A DNA stretch of 64,000 nt from Streptomyces akebiae. GTDB taxonomy: Bacteria > Actinomycetota > Actinomycetes > Streptomycetales > Streptomycetaceae. A program made the translations under genes and the position numbers. The stretch lies in the NCBI RefSeq assembly GCF_019599145.1, contig NZ_CP080647.1, positions 186,001-250,000 on the forward strand, read 5' to 3'. Positions 1 through 8,797 of this stretch are shown here, in pieces. Positions within the stretch are counted from its first letter, which is position 1. Each line of letters begins with the position of its first letter. Under the pieces are notes generated by a model, which saw only the letters and a program-made list of their open reading frames with translations, had not been told where the DNA came from and did not search any database.

Positions 1-1920
1 GCGCCGCCAGGTCTCGTCGTCCAGCCGGTACCCGAGCCGGTCGAAGAGGGCGCGCAGTTCGGCGGGCGAGAAGAGAAGGCCGAGCATCAGCGCGTCGGCC
101 TGCTTGGACGCCTTGTAGCGGTTGACGGTGTCGCCCTCGGCCTCCAGGATCCGGTCCAGCCGCCGGATGTCGCCGTACTTCGCCGTGTACGCCGCCCAGT
201 CGAGTTCGGCGAGCTCGCCGTACCCCTCGAACTGGCTGATCACGCCGTCGTGGAAGGGCACGTGCAGGGAGCGGGAGACGTCCTCCCACAGTTCGAGTTC
301 GCCGCCGTCGAAGCCGGTGCGGTCGGCGAGTTCGAGGCGGCGCGGCCGCGGGAGCGTCTGCAGCAGTTCACCGGCGCGGGCGAGAACCCAGGCGGCGGTG
401 ACGTTGGTGTAGGCGTTGTCGTCGAGCCCCGGCCGGTCGGCGCCGGGGTAGGCCTCGTGGTACTCGTCGGGCCCGACGACACCACGGACGCGGTAGCGGC
501 CGAGGCCCTCGTCCCAGGTGGCCGCGTTCGCCCAGAAGCGGGCGATCTGCAGCAGCATCTCGGCGCCCTTGGTGTGCAGGAACTCCGTGTCGCCGCCGGC
601 CTCGTAGTACCGCCACACGTTGTAGGCGATGGCCGACCCCACGTGGTACTGGAGGTGCGAGTGGTCCGGCAGCCAGCGTCCCGAGCGCGGGTTGAGGTGC
701 AGCTGCTGGGTCTCCTCCCGGCCGTCGCTCGCGCTCTGCCAGGGGTACATGGCACCGGTCCGCCCGATCTCCCGGGCCGCGGCCAGGGCCCGTTCCAGGC
801 GGCGGTGGCGGTAGGTCAGCAGCGCCCGGGAGACCTCGGGGAAGTGCAGGTTCAGATAGGGCAGGACGAACAGTTCGTCCCAGAAGACGTGCCCGCGGTA
901 GGCCTCTCCGTGCAGCCCGCGCGCGGGGACGCCGACGTCGAGGTCCGCGGTGTGCGGGGAGAGGGTCTGCAGGACGTGGAACAGGTGCAGCCGGAGGACG
1001 CGGCCGGCCTTCCCCGGCACCTCCAGGTCCGCCCGGCGCCACAGCAGGTCCCACGCGGTGAGGTGGGACTCCAGCAGCTCGTCGAAGCCGGGTGCGTGGC
1101 CGACCCGGTCGACGGCCGCCTGCAGCGGGTCGTCGATCGCCGGGTCGCGGGAGGTGAACAGGGAGACGGTCTTGTCCACGGTGACGGTGCGGCCGGGCGC
1201 GAGCGCGAGGCGGAACCGCTGGACCGCGCGCCGCCCCTGGTGGCGGGCCTCGGAGGTCTCGCCGTTCGCGCCGACCGTCCGTGCCGCCATGCCGATTCGG
1301 ATGTCCGAGGCGCTGGTGCGGCAGCGCAGCCACACGGTGTCGGCGTCCGCCGAGTCGGTGTGGACGTGCACGAGGTGCCGGGTCTCCAGGTCCCGGTAGC
1401 GCGCCACTCCGGTGTTGCGCACCCGGCCGTCCAGGGCGGCCTCCACCTCCAGTTCGCCCGTGAAGTCCTCGGCGGTGAACTCCGTGCGCATCGCCGCGAG
1501 ATGGGGATCCGCCATGTGCACCAGCCGCAGCTGCCGTATCCGCAGCCGACGGCCGGTGCCGACGCCGTACGTGGAACGGCGCTCCAGGAGGCCGGTCCCC
1601 GGGTCGAGCCCCAGGCTGTGGTCGAGGAGCCGGGGGCCGTCCGGGGTCAGCCAGTCCTCGCCGGCGAGGCGGAAGCGCAGCGGCAGCCAGTTGGGCAGGT
1701 TGACCATGTCCTCGTTCTCGACGTGGTGGCCCGCGACCTCGGAGGTGACCCGGTCGTAGCAGCCGGCCGCGTAGGTGCCCGGGTAGTGCACGGAGTCGGC
1801 GCCGCACTCGGGCAGTGCGCCACGGGTCGCGAAATAGCCGTTGCCGAGGGTGCACAGCGCTTCACGCAGGCCCTCCTGCCCCGGGTCGTATCCCTGGTAC
1901 TCCCAGATCCGATCGCGCAT
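1..1920 (-). CDS. Glycoside hydrolase family 65 disaccharide phosphorylase (3' end beyond window)
   Basis: The frame is open from ATG 1920 to base 1, giving 640 codons of a family that usually has about 780; the C-terminus lies outside the window. The start follows GGAGGA by 4 nt. Family marks are an N-terminal NGYFATRGALPE, the mid-protein GHVFWDELFVLPYL, and GPDEYHE, whose Glu486 matches the general-acid Glu of maltose phosphorylase, followed by DDNAYTNVTAAW. GH65 enzymes phosphorolyse alpha-glucosides (maltose, trehalose, kojibiose, nigerose) to beta-glucose 1-phosphate and a sugar; the substrate cannot be told here. A beta-phosphoglucomutase-like HAD protein at 25331-26089 could be its partner, as Rv3400/Rv3401 are adjacent in M. 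tuberculosis. The family call is secure; substrate is unknown. Confidence 0.9.
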   Translation of the reverse strand, partial: MRDRIWEYQGYDPGQEGLREALCTLGNGYFATRGALPECGADSVHYPGTYAAGCYDRVTSEVAGHHVENEDMVNLPNWLPLRFRLAGEDWLTPDGPRLLDHSLGLDPGTGLLERRSTYGVGTGRRLRIRQLRLVHMADPHLAAMRTEFTAEDFTGELEVEAALDGRVRNTGVARYRDLETRHLVHVHTDSADADTVWLRCRTSASDIRIGMAARTVGANGETSEARHQGRRAVQRFRLALAPGRTVTVDKTVSLFTSRDPAIDDPLQAAVDRVGHAPGFDELLESHLTAWDLLWRRADLEVPGKAGRVLRLHLFHVLQTLSPHTADLDVGVPARGLHGEAYRGHVFWDELFVLPYLNLHFPEVSRALLTYRHRRLERALAAAREIGRTGAMYPWQSASDGREETQQLHLNPRSGRWLPDHSHLQYHVGSAIAYNVWRYYEAGGDTEFLHTKGAEMLLQIARFWANAATWDEGLGRYRVRGVVGPDEYHEAYPGADRPGLDDNAYTNVTAAWVLARAGELLQTLPRPRRLELADRTGFDGGELELWEDVSRSLHVPFHDGVISQFEGYGELAELDWAAYTAKYGDIRRLDRILEAEGDTVNRYKASKQADALMLGLLFSPAELRALFDRLGYRLDDETWRR

Positions 1921-2010
1921 CCGGTCCTCCGATGCGTCGGGCTCCGCGAGGCCGCCTCGGCGGCGAAGCCGCGCGGAGCCCGTGGGCGTCCCGTCGTCGT
2001 GTCGAGCCTG

Positions 2011-2209
2011 GGGGGTGTTTCGAAAGTCCTGTGCGGTGCCCGCGGTGTCCGGTGCGTGCTCGCGGCGTGCCGGACGAAAGCCCTCGTACTGGACGCACTT
2101 GGGGTTTCGGCCGGTGCGGCGGTGGGGGTCCCTCCCGCTCGAGCGGAGCCGAGAGTGGGGGAGCGTGCCGGGCGCCGTGGGTGCTGTGCGGGACTTTCGA
2201 AACACCCCC
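2011..2209. repeat. 19-bp perfect inverted repeat with 161-bp interior
   Basis: The left arm GGGGGTGTTTCGAAAGTCC (2011-2029) is exactly complementary to the right arm at 2191-2209. Each arm holds the palindrome TTTCGAAA. Pairing continues inward imperfectly, with most mismatches being transitions, as if a longer palindrome had decayed. It could be a pair of operator sites for a sugar regulator of the GH65 gene or the ends of a small non-autonomous element; the sequence does not decide. Confidence 0.6.
2123..2163. repeat. Palindromic intergenic element of dispersed Streptomyces type
   Basis: The stretch holds the 12-bp palindrome CCGCTCGAGCGG, flanked by GGGGGTCCCTC on one side and AGCCGAGAGTGGGGGA on the other. 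From memory, very similar CTCGAGC-centred elements occur in many Streptomyces intergenic regions; copy number in this genome cannot be seen here. Confidence 0.4.
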
Positions 2210-2296
2210 TACGGGCCACACGTCCCGCGCGACGCGGGTACGGCGGCAGACGGGGGATCGTGCCCCCGTGCGTCCTCGGTGGTCGTTCCTCGGCCG

Positions 2297-2310
2297 GGGC
2301 CCTCGGTCCC
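2297..2310. promoter_or_regulatory. Weak OsdR/DosR-like box downstream of gap
   Basis: GGGCCCTCGGTCCC matches 9 of the 12 informative bases of GGGCCGnnCGGCCC. It lies 377 bp upstream of the GH65 start without a clear second site, so it is a weaker candidate than the others listed. Confidence 0.3.
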
Positions 2311-2339
2311 GCTCCTCGGCCGTGCTGCCGTGGTGGACC

Positions 2340-3353
2340 TCAGTCGTCGGCGACCAGGGCGGTCAGGTCGAGGAGGCGGTTGGTGTAGCCCCACTCGTTG
2401 TCGTACCAGCCGAAGACCTTGGCCAGGGTGCCGTTGACCTGGGTGAGGGCCGGATCGAAGACGCAGGACGACGGGTCCCCGATCACGTCACGGGAGACGA
2501 TCGGGGCCTTCGACACGCGCAGGATGCCGTGCAGGGGGCCCTCGGCGGCCGTCTCGAACGCAGCGTTGACCTCCTCCACCGTGGCCTCGCGCTCCAGCAC
2601 GACGGCCAGGTCGGTCAGGGAGCCGTCCTCGACGGGTACCCGGACCGCTATCCCGTCCAGGGCGCCGGCCAGTTCCGGCACCACCAGGCCGACGGCTCGG
2701 GCGGCGCCCGTGCTGGTCGGGATGATGCTCAGCGCCGCCGAGCGCGCGCGGCGCAGGTCCTTGTGCGGGCCGTCCAGGAGGGCCTGGTCGTTGGTGTAGC
2801 CGTGGATGGTGGTCATCACGCCGCGCTCGACGCCGAAGGCGTCGTCGAGGATCTTCACCATCGGGGCGACGCAGTTGGTGGTGCAGGACGCGGCCGAGAC
2901 GATCCGGTCGCGGTGGCGGTCGTAGGTGTCGTCGTTGACGCCCATGACGATGGTGGCGTCCACGCTCTTGCCCGGCGCGGACAGCAGCACGGTGTGGGCG
3001 CCTGCCTTCAGGTGCAGGGCGGCGGACTCACGGTCGCGGAAGCGGCCGGTGGACTCCACGACGATGTCGGCGCCGTGGTCGGCCCAGCGAAGGGCGGCGG
3101 GGTCGCGTTCGGCGGTGACAGTGATGCGCCGGCCGTCGACGGTGATGGAGCTGTCGTCGTGGACGACCTCGCGTCCGATGCGCCCGAACGTCGAGTCGTA
3201 CTCCAGCAGATGCGCGAGCGTGGCAGGCGAGGTGATGTCGTTGATCGCGACCACCTCGACGTCCTGGGTGCCGGCCTCGGCGCGGCCGAGGGCGGCGCGC
3301 AGGTAGGTGCGGCCGATACGGCCGAAGCCGTTGATGCCGACGCGAACGGTCAT
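2340..3353 (-). CDS. gap: Type I glyceraldehyde-3-phosphate dehydrogenase
   Basis: The 337-residue product oxidises glyceraldehyde 3-phosphate to 1,3-bisphosphoglycerate with NAD in glycolysis. It has the N-terminal Rossmann motif INGFGRIGR (7-15), the active-site SCTTNC with Cys157, and His184 in TTIHGYT. The C-terminal WYDNEWGY is intact, and length is normal for the family. The ATG follows a GTGAGGAG-like site. It diverges from the CBS-BON gene across a region with two OsdR-like boxes (3485-3518), which suggests that this is an alternative, hypoxia-linked GAPDH rather than the housekeeping copy; that is inference from context. Confidence 0.95.
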   Translation of the reverse strand: MTVRVGINGFGRIGRTYLRAALGRAEAGTQDVEVVAINDITSPATLAHLLEYDSTFGRIGREVVHDDSSITVDGRRITVTAERDPAALRWADHGADIVVESTGRFRDRESAALHLKAGAHTVLLSAPGKSVDATIVMGVNDDTYDRHRDRIVSAASCTTNCVAPMVKILDDAFGVERGVMTTIHGYTNDQALLDGPHKDLRRARSAALSIIPTSTGAARAVGLVVPELAGALDGIAVRVPVEDGSLTDLAVVLEREATVEEVNAAFETAAEGPLHGILRVSKAPIVSRDVIGDPSSCVFDPALTQVNGTLAKVFGWYDNEWGYTNRLLDLTALVADD

Positions 3354-3484
3354 GACGGTGTGCTCCTCACGGGGTCGGGAACTGCGCTTGGTTCGGGCGA
3401 GGACCGGCGACCGTGACGGTCACCCCGGCCTCGTGGCCGGGCTCCCCGATGGCAGCGTCGTGGCAGCGGGGGCCCCGGGAGCAG

Positions 3485-3518
3485 GGGCCGCAGGTCCCCG
3501 CCCGGGGCCGACCGGCCC
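3485..3518. promoter_or_regulatory. Tandem OsdR/DosR-like boxes between gap and CBS-BON gene
   Basis: GGGCCGCAGGTCCC (3485-3498, 10/12) and GGGCCGACCGGCCC (3505-3518, 12/12) have centres exactly 20 bp apart. They sit in the divergent region between gap (starts 3353) and the CBS-BON gene (starts 3599). The same two 14-mers with the same 6-bp spacer length recur at 40332-40365. Confidence 0.75.
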
Positions 3519-3598
3519 ATGGAGGCCGGTCCGGCGGCGGCGGACAGTGGGTGGGAAGGCAACTGGAGAAACACGAGCGTCCTCAGGAGGCGAGAGCC

Positions 3599-4306
3599 AT
3601 GCGGCACCGGATGGTGAGCGACCTCATGACCACGTCGGTCGTCCGGGTGCGTCCCGACACCGGGTTCAAGGAGATCGCCAAGCTGCTCGCCGAGTACGAC
3701 ATCACGGCCGTACCGGTGGTGGACGACGACGACCGTCCCGTGGGCGTCGTCTCCGAGGCCGACCTGCTGCGCAAGGAGGCCGCTCAGCTGGATCCGGCCG
3801 GTCTGCTGCCGGTGCTGCACCCGAAACCCGCCGCCCGTGCGAAGGCGGAGGCGGCGACGGCCGCGGGACTGATGAACAGTCCGGCCGTGACCGCCCGGCC
3901 GCAGTGGACGGTCGTGGAGGCCGCCCAGGTCATGGAGCGGCACCGGGTCAAGCGGCTGCCGGTCGTCGACGAGGCCGGCCGGCTGGTCGGGCTGGTCAGC
4001 CGGGCCGATCTGCTCCGCGTCTTCCTGCGGGGCGACCGCGCCATCCGCGAGGAGATCAACGCGGACGTCCTGCTGCGCACCCTGGGCATCGCGCCCGACG
4101 CGATCCTGGTGCGGGTGGTCGACGGGCGCGTCACGCTCCGTGGCACCGTCGAGCGCAAGTCCCTGGTCCCGGTCGTCGTGCGGCTGTGCGGCGGTGTCGA
4201 CGGAGTGGTCGACGTATCCGCCGACCTGGACCACCGGATCGACGACACCGACACGTCCGCGGACCCGGCACCGGGCACGTCGCGCCGCTCCGGGCTGGCG
4301 AGCTGA
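3599..4306 (+). CDS. CBS-CBS-BON domain protein
   Basis: The 235-residue protein has a pair of CBS motifs (about 7-62 and 95-150) followed by a BON domain (about 165-220). CBS pairs bind adenine nucleotides and often sense energy state; BON domains are thought to bind membranes or partner proteins. The start at 3599 is chosen because AGGAGG lies 8 nt upstream and the protein then opens with MVSDLMT like its two paralogues in this window (26086-26850 and 46664-47347). The upstream boxes at 3485-3518 place it in the putative OsdR regulon. No catalytic domain is present; the role is probably regulatory or sensory but unproven. Confidence 0.9.
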   Translation: MRHRMVSDLMTTSVVRVRPDTGFKEIAKLLAEYDITAVPVVDDDDRPVGVVSEADLLRKEAAQLDPAGLLPVLHPKPAARAKAEAATAAGLMNSPAVTARPQWTVVEAAQVMERHRVKRLPVVDEAGRLVGLVSRADLLRVFLRGDRAIREEINADVLLRTLGIAPDAILVRVVDGRVTLRGTVERKSLVPVVVRLCGGVDGVVDVSADLDHRIDDTDTSADPAPGTSRRSGLAS

Positions 4307-4337
4307 GCGGCCCCGACGGGGCTCTCGCCCGGGACCG

Positions 4338-4373
4338 GGGCCGGATCGCCCGAGGTCTGGGGCCGAACGGCCC
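4338..4373. promoter_or_regulatory. Tandem OsdR/DosR-like boxes before PNPOx-like gene
   Basis: GGGCCGGATCGCCC (4338-4351, 10/12) and GGGCCGAACGGCCC (4360-4373, 12/12) have centres 22 bp apart. The downstream gene starts at 4461. Confidence 0.7.
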
Positions 4374-4460
4374 TACCGCGACCCGGACGGCCGCCGTTCC
4401 ATGGAGGCCGCCCGAGCCGAAATCCGTCAGCACACACACCCACCCGCGCGGAAGATCACG

Positions 4461-4937
4461 ATGCCGATCAGCAACCACAACGGAGCCGCCAAGCCCCGGC
4501 GGTCAGTCGACCTCGACAGCGACGAGGCGCTGCGGCTGCTCGGCAGTGTGTCCTTCGGGCGGATCGTCTTCACCCGGCACGCGCTGCCGACCGTCCGCCC
4601 CGTCAACCATGTGCTGGACGACGGCGACATCGTCATCCGTACGCACGAGGGCACGGCGCTGACCGCGCGGGCCCAGGAAGCGGACGACCTGGGCGTCGTG
4701 GTGGCGTACGAGGCCGACTCCATCGACCCGGAGACCCACCTCGGCTGGAGCGTGGTCGTCACGGGCTACGCCCGCCCGGTCACCGATCCCGAGGAGCTGG
4801 CCCGCTATCAGGCGATGCTGCGGCCCTGGGTGAGCGGGTCCATGGACCACGCGGTCCGTATCCGCCCGGATCTGGTCACCGGCATCCGCCTCACGGCTGT
4901 CGAGGCCGACGTGACGGGCGTCGAGGCCGACGTCTGA
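4461..4937 (+). CDS. Pyridoxamine 5'-phosphate oxidase-like (PPOX) flavin protein
   Basis: The 158-residue protein has the split-barrel fold pattern of the PNPOx-like family, with FGRIVFTRHALPTVRPVNH near the N-terminus and GWSVVVTGYARPV in the middle. Many small actinobacterial members bind FMN, F420 or haem and reduce unknown substrates, and relatives belong to the mycobacterial DosR regulon. ATG 4461 is preferred although its ribosome site is weak (GGAAG); an in-frame ATG at 4401 is less likely because it falls near the expected transcription start. A paralogue lies at 22538-23038. Exact substrate and cofactor are not readable from sequence. Confidence 0.8.
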   Translation: MPISNHNGAAKPRRSVDLDSDEALRLLGSVSFGRIVFTRHALPTVRPVNHVLDDGDIVIRTHEGTALTARAQEADDLGVVVAYEADSIDPETHLGWSVVVTGYARPVTDPEELARYQAMLRPWVSGSMDHAVRIRPDLVTGIRLTAVEADVTGVEADV

Positions 4938-5034
4938 CGCCGATCGGGACACCCGTGCGACATGCGCCGTCGACAGAACCGGCCGGGAACGGGGGCCGGG
5001 AACAGGGGTCGACCACCCGCGTCGCCGGTTCGGC

Positions 5035-5949
5035 TCAGGGGTGCGGGACGACGGCGACGGGGCAGCCCGCGTGGTGCAGTACCGCGTGGGTGACCGGGCC
5101 GATGTGCGGACCGACGGCGAGGTGAGCGTCCCGCGTCCGGCGCCCCACGACGATCAGCCCGGCTCCGGTCGCGGCCTGGACGAGCTCGGTGGCCGCCCGT
5201 CCCCGCACGACGCTCTCCACGACGGGGACCCGGGGGAACTTCTCGCACCAGGGGCGCAGCGTCGCGACGACGGCGCGCTCCCGCTCCGCGACCAGCTCGG
5301 GTGCCGGCGTCGGTACGGAGCTGTCGTCGACCGTGTGCGCCGTCGGCAGCCGGTACGCGTGGATCACACGGAGCCGGGCGTCGCGACGCGCGGCGGCGGC
5401 GAAGGCGAACTCGATGAGTTCGTCGCAGGGGCGCGAGGTGTCCAGCCCGAGGACGACGTCCCGGTAGGGGGTCTCCGGTATCTCGTCGGGCGAGATGCCG
5501 TCCGGGGCCGGGAGGTGGTCGTCGGCGAGTGTCTGCCGGGCCCGGACGAGCACCACGGGACGCGGTGACCTGCCGACCAGGCGCTGGGAGACCGAGCCGA
5601 CGACGAACCCCGTGACCGCGCCCAGGCCTCGGGAGCCCAGCACCAGCAGGTCCGCCTTGTCCGCCTCCTCCAGCAACGTGTTCACCGGGGAGTCCGCGAC
5701 GAGCCGGTCGACGATCCGCAGTCCGGGGTGCGCGGAGCGGACGCTGACGACCGCCCGGTCCAGCGTCCGCTCGGCCCAGTGGCGCTCGCTGACGTCGGCC
5801 GGCACGGAAGCGGGCGGACGCGGGTGCCACGCCCAGGTGTGCACGAGCCTCAACTCGGCGCCCAGACGCAGCGCTTCCCTGGCCGCCCAGTGGGCGGCGG
5901 CCAGACTCTCGGTCGATTCGTCGACTCCTGCGGTCACGTGCCGAAGCAT
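5035..5949 (-). CDS. Universal stress protein, two USP domains
   Basis: The 304-residue protein carries two UspA domains. The first has the ATP-binding pattern GSRGLGAVTGFVVGS. The second ends in GPHIGPVTHAVLHHAGCPV, where the glycine motif is degenerate. This same arrangement is seen in the USPs at 31732-32595 and 39328-40242, so the three form a subfamily. USPs of this kind are ATP-linked stress and hypoxia proteins; molecular roles are mostly unknown. The start at 5949 is set by AGGAGGT 7 nt upstream. Tandem boxes at 6085-6118 lie between it and the divergent Acg-like gene. Confidence 0.92.
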   Translation of the reverse strand: MLRHVTAGVDESTESLAAAHWAAREALRLGAELRLVHTWAWHPRPPASVPADVSERHWAERTLDRAVVSVRSAHPGLRIVDRLVADSPVNTLLEEADKADLLVLGSRGLGAVTGFVVGSVSQRLVGRSPRPVVLVRARQTLADDHLPAPDGISPDEIPETPYRDVVLGLDTSRPCDELIEFAFAAAARRDARLRVIHAYRLPTAHTVDDSSVPTPAPELVAERERAVVATLRPWCEKFPRVPVVESVVRGRAATELVQAATGAGLIVVGRRTRDAHLAVGPHIGPVTHAVLHHAGCPVAVVPHP

Positions 5950-6084
5950 GATGCGTACCTCCTGCGCTCGGGCCTGGATCCTGCTGTGCCGTAGCCTCGC
6001 GGAGAACCGCCTCCCCCGCAGAGGGCCGCACAGTCCTTTCGTCGGGCCCTTCGGCCCCCACTGCCGCGCGGTGCCTCGAAGACC

Positions 6085-6118
6085 GGGCCGACCGGCACCG
6101 GCCGGGGCCGTACGGCCC
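6085..6118. promoter_or_regulatory. Tandem OsdR/DosR-like boxes between USP and Acg-like gene
   Basis: GGGCCGACCGGCAC (6085-6098, 11/12) and GGGCCGTACGGCCC (6105-6118, 12/12) have centres exactly 20 bp apart, in the divergent region between genes starting at 5949 (minus) and 6210 (plus). Confidence 0.75.
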
Positions 6119-6209
6119 ATGCCACGCCCGACACGGGGCCAGCACACTGGGCAGGGTCCACCTCCGAGGCCCAGCGGCTCCGCGCACACGGAGCGGGGAG
6201 GAGTATCCG

Positions 6210-7205
6210 ATGTGGTCCGAGACCCTCGATGCCCGGGCGCTGGAGACTCTGATCTCGGCGGCCGTGGCCGCGCCCTCCATCCACAACACCCAGCCCTGGC
6301 GGTTCCGGCTCGATCCGGACACCGTGACACTGGAGATCCGGGCCGCCGCGGACCGGGGCCTGCGCCACATCGATCCCACCGGCCGTGCGCTGCACCTCTC
6401 CGTCGGCTGCGCCGTCCTCAACCTGCGGGTGGCGGTGGCCCACTTCGGCCGGGAGCCGGTGACACGGCTGCTGCCCCGGCCCGACGAACCGGATCTGCTC
6501 GCCACCGTACGATTCGGCGGTCCGGTGCGGAACACCCCCTTTCCCGGGCTGTACGAGGCGCTGTGGCGCCGGCACAGCAGCCGGTTCCCCTTCTCCGACG
6601 TGCCCGTGCCCACCGCGGTGGCGGCGGAGCTCGCCGAGGCCGCCCACAGCGAGGGCGCCCTGCTGAGTCGTCCCGCACCCGGCGCGACGGAACGGCTGCT
6701 ACGGCTCACGCGTGAGGCCGAGCACCGCAACACCGCCGACGCCTACAGGGCGGTGGAGAGCCGTCGTTGGGTGCACGAGCCCAATGGGGCGTCTCTCGGC
6801 ATGCCGCCCGCTGCAGTGGGCCCGCAGGACTTCCGCGAGCGGATTCCGCTGCGGGACTTCGGCGCCCACCGGCACCCCTCCGCACTGACCAGCCGCCCCT
6901 TCGAGAAGCGGCCGTCGATCGCCGTGCTGTTCACCGCGCACGACCGGAGGGCCGACTGGCTGCGGGCCGGACAGGCTCTCGAACACGTCCTGCTGGTGGC
7001 CACCGCCCGCGGGCTGCGGGCCTCCCTGCTGCACCAGGCCCTGGAATGGCCGGACCTGCGCGAGCAGCTGGTTCCGCCGGCGGGCGACCGCCGCGCCCAC
7101 GCCCAGATGGTGCTCCGTCTCGGCTACGGCCCGGAAGGCCCTGCTTCACCACGCCGGTCGGTGGGGCAGGTGCTGGACGAGAGTGCGCTGCCTCTGCCCC
7201 GGTGA
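6210..7205 (+). CDS. Acg-family nitroreductase-like protein
   Basis: The 331-residue protein begins with the Acg/nitroreductase signature APSIHNTQPWRF (21-32), repeats a nitroreductase-like half later, and ends with QMVLRLGYGP and a proline-rich tail. Acg (Rv2032) of M. tuberculosis is a DosR-regulon protein that binds FMN behind a lid and may store rather than use it. The start has GGGGAGGAG about 7 nt upstream. It diverges from a USP gene across tandem boxes. A second copy of identical length lies at 8798-9793, in the opposite orientation. Activity on a natural substrate is unknown. Confidence 0.88.
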   Translation: MWSETLDARALETLISAAVAAPSIHNTQPWRFRLDPDTVTLEIRAAADRGLRHIDPTGRALHLSVGCAVLNLRVAVAHFGREPVTRLLPRPDEPDLLATVRFGGPVRNTPFPGLYEALWRRHSSRFPFSDVPVPTAVAAELAEAAHSEGALLSRPAPGATERLLRLTREAEHRNTADAYRAVESRRWVHEPNGASLGMPPAAVGPQDFRERIPLRDFGAHRHPSALTSRPFEKRPSIAVLFTAHDRRADWLRAGQALEHVLLVATARGLRASLLHQALEWPDLREQLVPPAGDRRAHAQMVLRLGYGPEGPASPRRSVGQVLDESALPLPR

Positions 7206-7477
7206 GTCGGGCCCGGTCCTGACACCCGGCCCGGTCCTGCCCTCACGTCGCCGAGACACGACCCGGTGCTCGGGGGCGCCCCTCGCGAAGCCCTCGATGT
7301 ACGCGACGCGGGCGGCGAGTCGGCCTCGACACCTAGGCGGGCGGGGGCGGGCGCGGGTGGCCACCGTGCGGGCGACCGCCGGCGCGGGGGCAGCCGGCGG
7401 GCCTCCCGCCCGCTCGGTGAGCCGGGCCGTACGAGGGCTCGCGGCGTCGGTGCGTCCGCCCCTCGGTCCTTCGACTG

Positions 7478-8359
7478 TCAGTCCTTCGCCCGGCGGACGA
7501 CGGTGACGGGGCAGTGCGCGTGGTGCAGCACGGCCTGGCTCACCGACCCCAGACGCAGACCGGCGAAGCCGCCCTTCCCGCGTGCTCCGACCACGAGGAG
7601 CTGAGCCTGCGCGGTCGCCTCGATCACCGAGGCCCGCACCCGTCCTCGGACCAGCCGGCGGTGCACGGTCACGTCCGGGTACCTCTCGCGCATCCCCGAG
7701 AGCGCCTCGGCGAACACCCGCTCCTCCTCGTCACGGAGCCGGCCCTCGTCGTACGTCACGAAGGGCGGATCGGCGGCACCGTCGTAGACGCGTTCGGTCC
7801 GGGTGTTCCACACGTGCAGCGCCACCAGGTCCGTACCGCGCGCCGAGGCCTCGGCGAAGGCGAACTGGACGGCGCCCTCGCCCGTCGGGGAGCCGTCGAC
7901 GGCGAGCAGCACGGGATCCGCCGGATCCGAGGTGCCGCGCACCACCAAGACCGGGCAGCGCGCGTGGGCGGCCAGGTGCGCGGAGGTGGAGCCGAGCAGC
8001 AGGGTCGCGAACGTGCCCGTTCCCCGACTGCCGACCACCAGGAGCCCGGCGGTGCGCGACTCGATCTCCAGCACCAGGACCGGTTCGCCCGCGACGACCT
8101 CACGGGTGACCTCCACACCGGGTGCCGCGGTGTGGGCCCGCCGCTCTGCCTCGGTCATCGTGCCGTCCACCATCGCGCGCAGGCCCGCGCCCGTGGGATT
8201 CCAGGGCGGAACGCCCGACGGCACATGGGCGCCGGGCCATCCGAAGGCATGGACGAGACGCAGACCGACGCCGCGCAGGGCGGCCTCGCGCGCGGCGATC
8301 TCCACGGCGGCCAGGCTGGACGGCGAGCCGTCCACTCCGACCACGACGGGAGCACTCAT
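7478..8359 (-). CDS. Universal stress protein, two intact USP domains
   Basis: The 293-residue protein has two UspA domains, both with complete ATP-binding glycine motifs (GSRGTGTFATLLLGS and GARGKGGFAGLRLGS). This sets it apart from the other tandem USPs here, whose second domains are degenerate. The ATG at 8359 follows GAGGAGAG. It converges with the Acg-like gene ending at 7205 and has a long upstream region (8360-8797) with two boxes at 8533-8568. Confidence 0.92.
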   Translation of the reverse strand: MSAPVVVGVDGSPSSLAAVEIAAREAALRGVGLRLVHAFGWPGAHVPSGVPPWNPTGAGLRAMVDGTMTEAERRAHTAAPGVEVTREVVAGEPVLVLEIESRTAGLLVVGSRGTGTFATLLLGSTSAHLAAHARCPVLVVRGTSDPADPVLLAVDGSPTGEGAVQFAFAEASARGTDLVALHVWNTRTERVYDGAADPPFVTYDEGRLRDEEERVFAEALSGMRERYPDVTVHRRLVRGRVRASVIEATAQAQLLVVGARGKGGFAGLRLGSVSQAVLHHAHCPVTVVRRAKD

Positions 8360-8797
8360 CGCGGCTCTCCTCTTCTCCGGGCACGGTCCGGGGTGCGGGT
8401 GCGCGGCCCCGGACGGACCGCCGAGTCCCGACGGACGGGTGAGGGCGGCGCCGGACGGCCGTAGCTCCTCGTCCGGCGGTCCGGCGCGCTCTTCCGGACT
8501 TCAGCGTCTCCCCGTCGGCCGTATCCCGCACTGGGCCGGACGGCCCCGGGGGGCGCCCCGTCCGGCCCTCGTCCCACCACGTTCCCGCGAACACACTCGC
8601 TGATGCCGATCGTTCCCTCGCACGCGGGTCCACGACAAGACGCTCGGCCCGTCCGGCTCCGGCGCCGACGCGGTCTCCGCCGATCGTCGGCATGTCCGCG
8701 CACCGAGGGCCACGCCGTGCCCGCAGTCCTGGGCCGTCGGCACGTGGGCCGACCTGATCTCCCGGGCGCGAGGCCGGCGAGGTGGTCGTGCGGCCGG
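8360..8797. other. Long 5' region of USP gene
   Basis: The 438 bp between the USP start (8359) and the end of the next minus-strand gene (8798) contain no supportable gene. Apart from the OsdR-like boxes at 8533-8568 I see no structured element. With those boxes as operators the leader would be roughly 140 nt, longer than for most genes in the island. Confidence 0.5.
8533..8568. promoter_or_regulatory. Tandem OsdR/DosR-like boxes before USP gene
   Basis: GGGCCGGACGGCCC (8533-8546, 12/12) and GCCCCGTCCGGCCC (8555-8568, 10/12) have centres 22 bp apart. The gene served is the USP starting at 8359 on the minus strand. Confidence 0.7.

Larger units (their letters stand above)
1921..2339. other. 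Intergenic region with inverted repeats
   Basis: This 419-bp stretch separates gap from the GH65 gene (both on the minus strand). I see no convincing gene in it. It holds a 19-bp perfect inverted repeat (2011-2029 and 2191-2209), a palindrome-rich element at about 2123-2163 and one weak OsdR-box-like site at 2297-2310. The GH65 promoter must lie here. Confidence 0.6.

Noticed and set aside
250..2388. Long plus-strand open frame opposite the GH65 gene
   Set aside because: It is low-complexity Gly/Arg/Pro/Val sequence antisense to a clear GH65 gene; typical of high-GC shadow frames.
7206..7477. Possible small genes between the Acg-like gene and the USP gene
   Set aside because: Several short frames on both strands, none with a convincing ribosome site or conserved motif; the gap seems to be a spacer between convergent genes.
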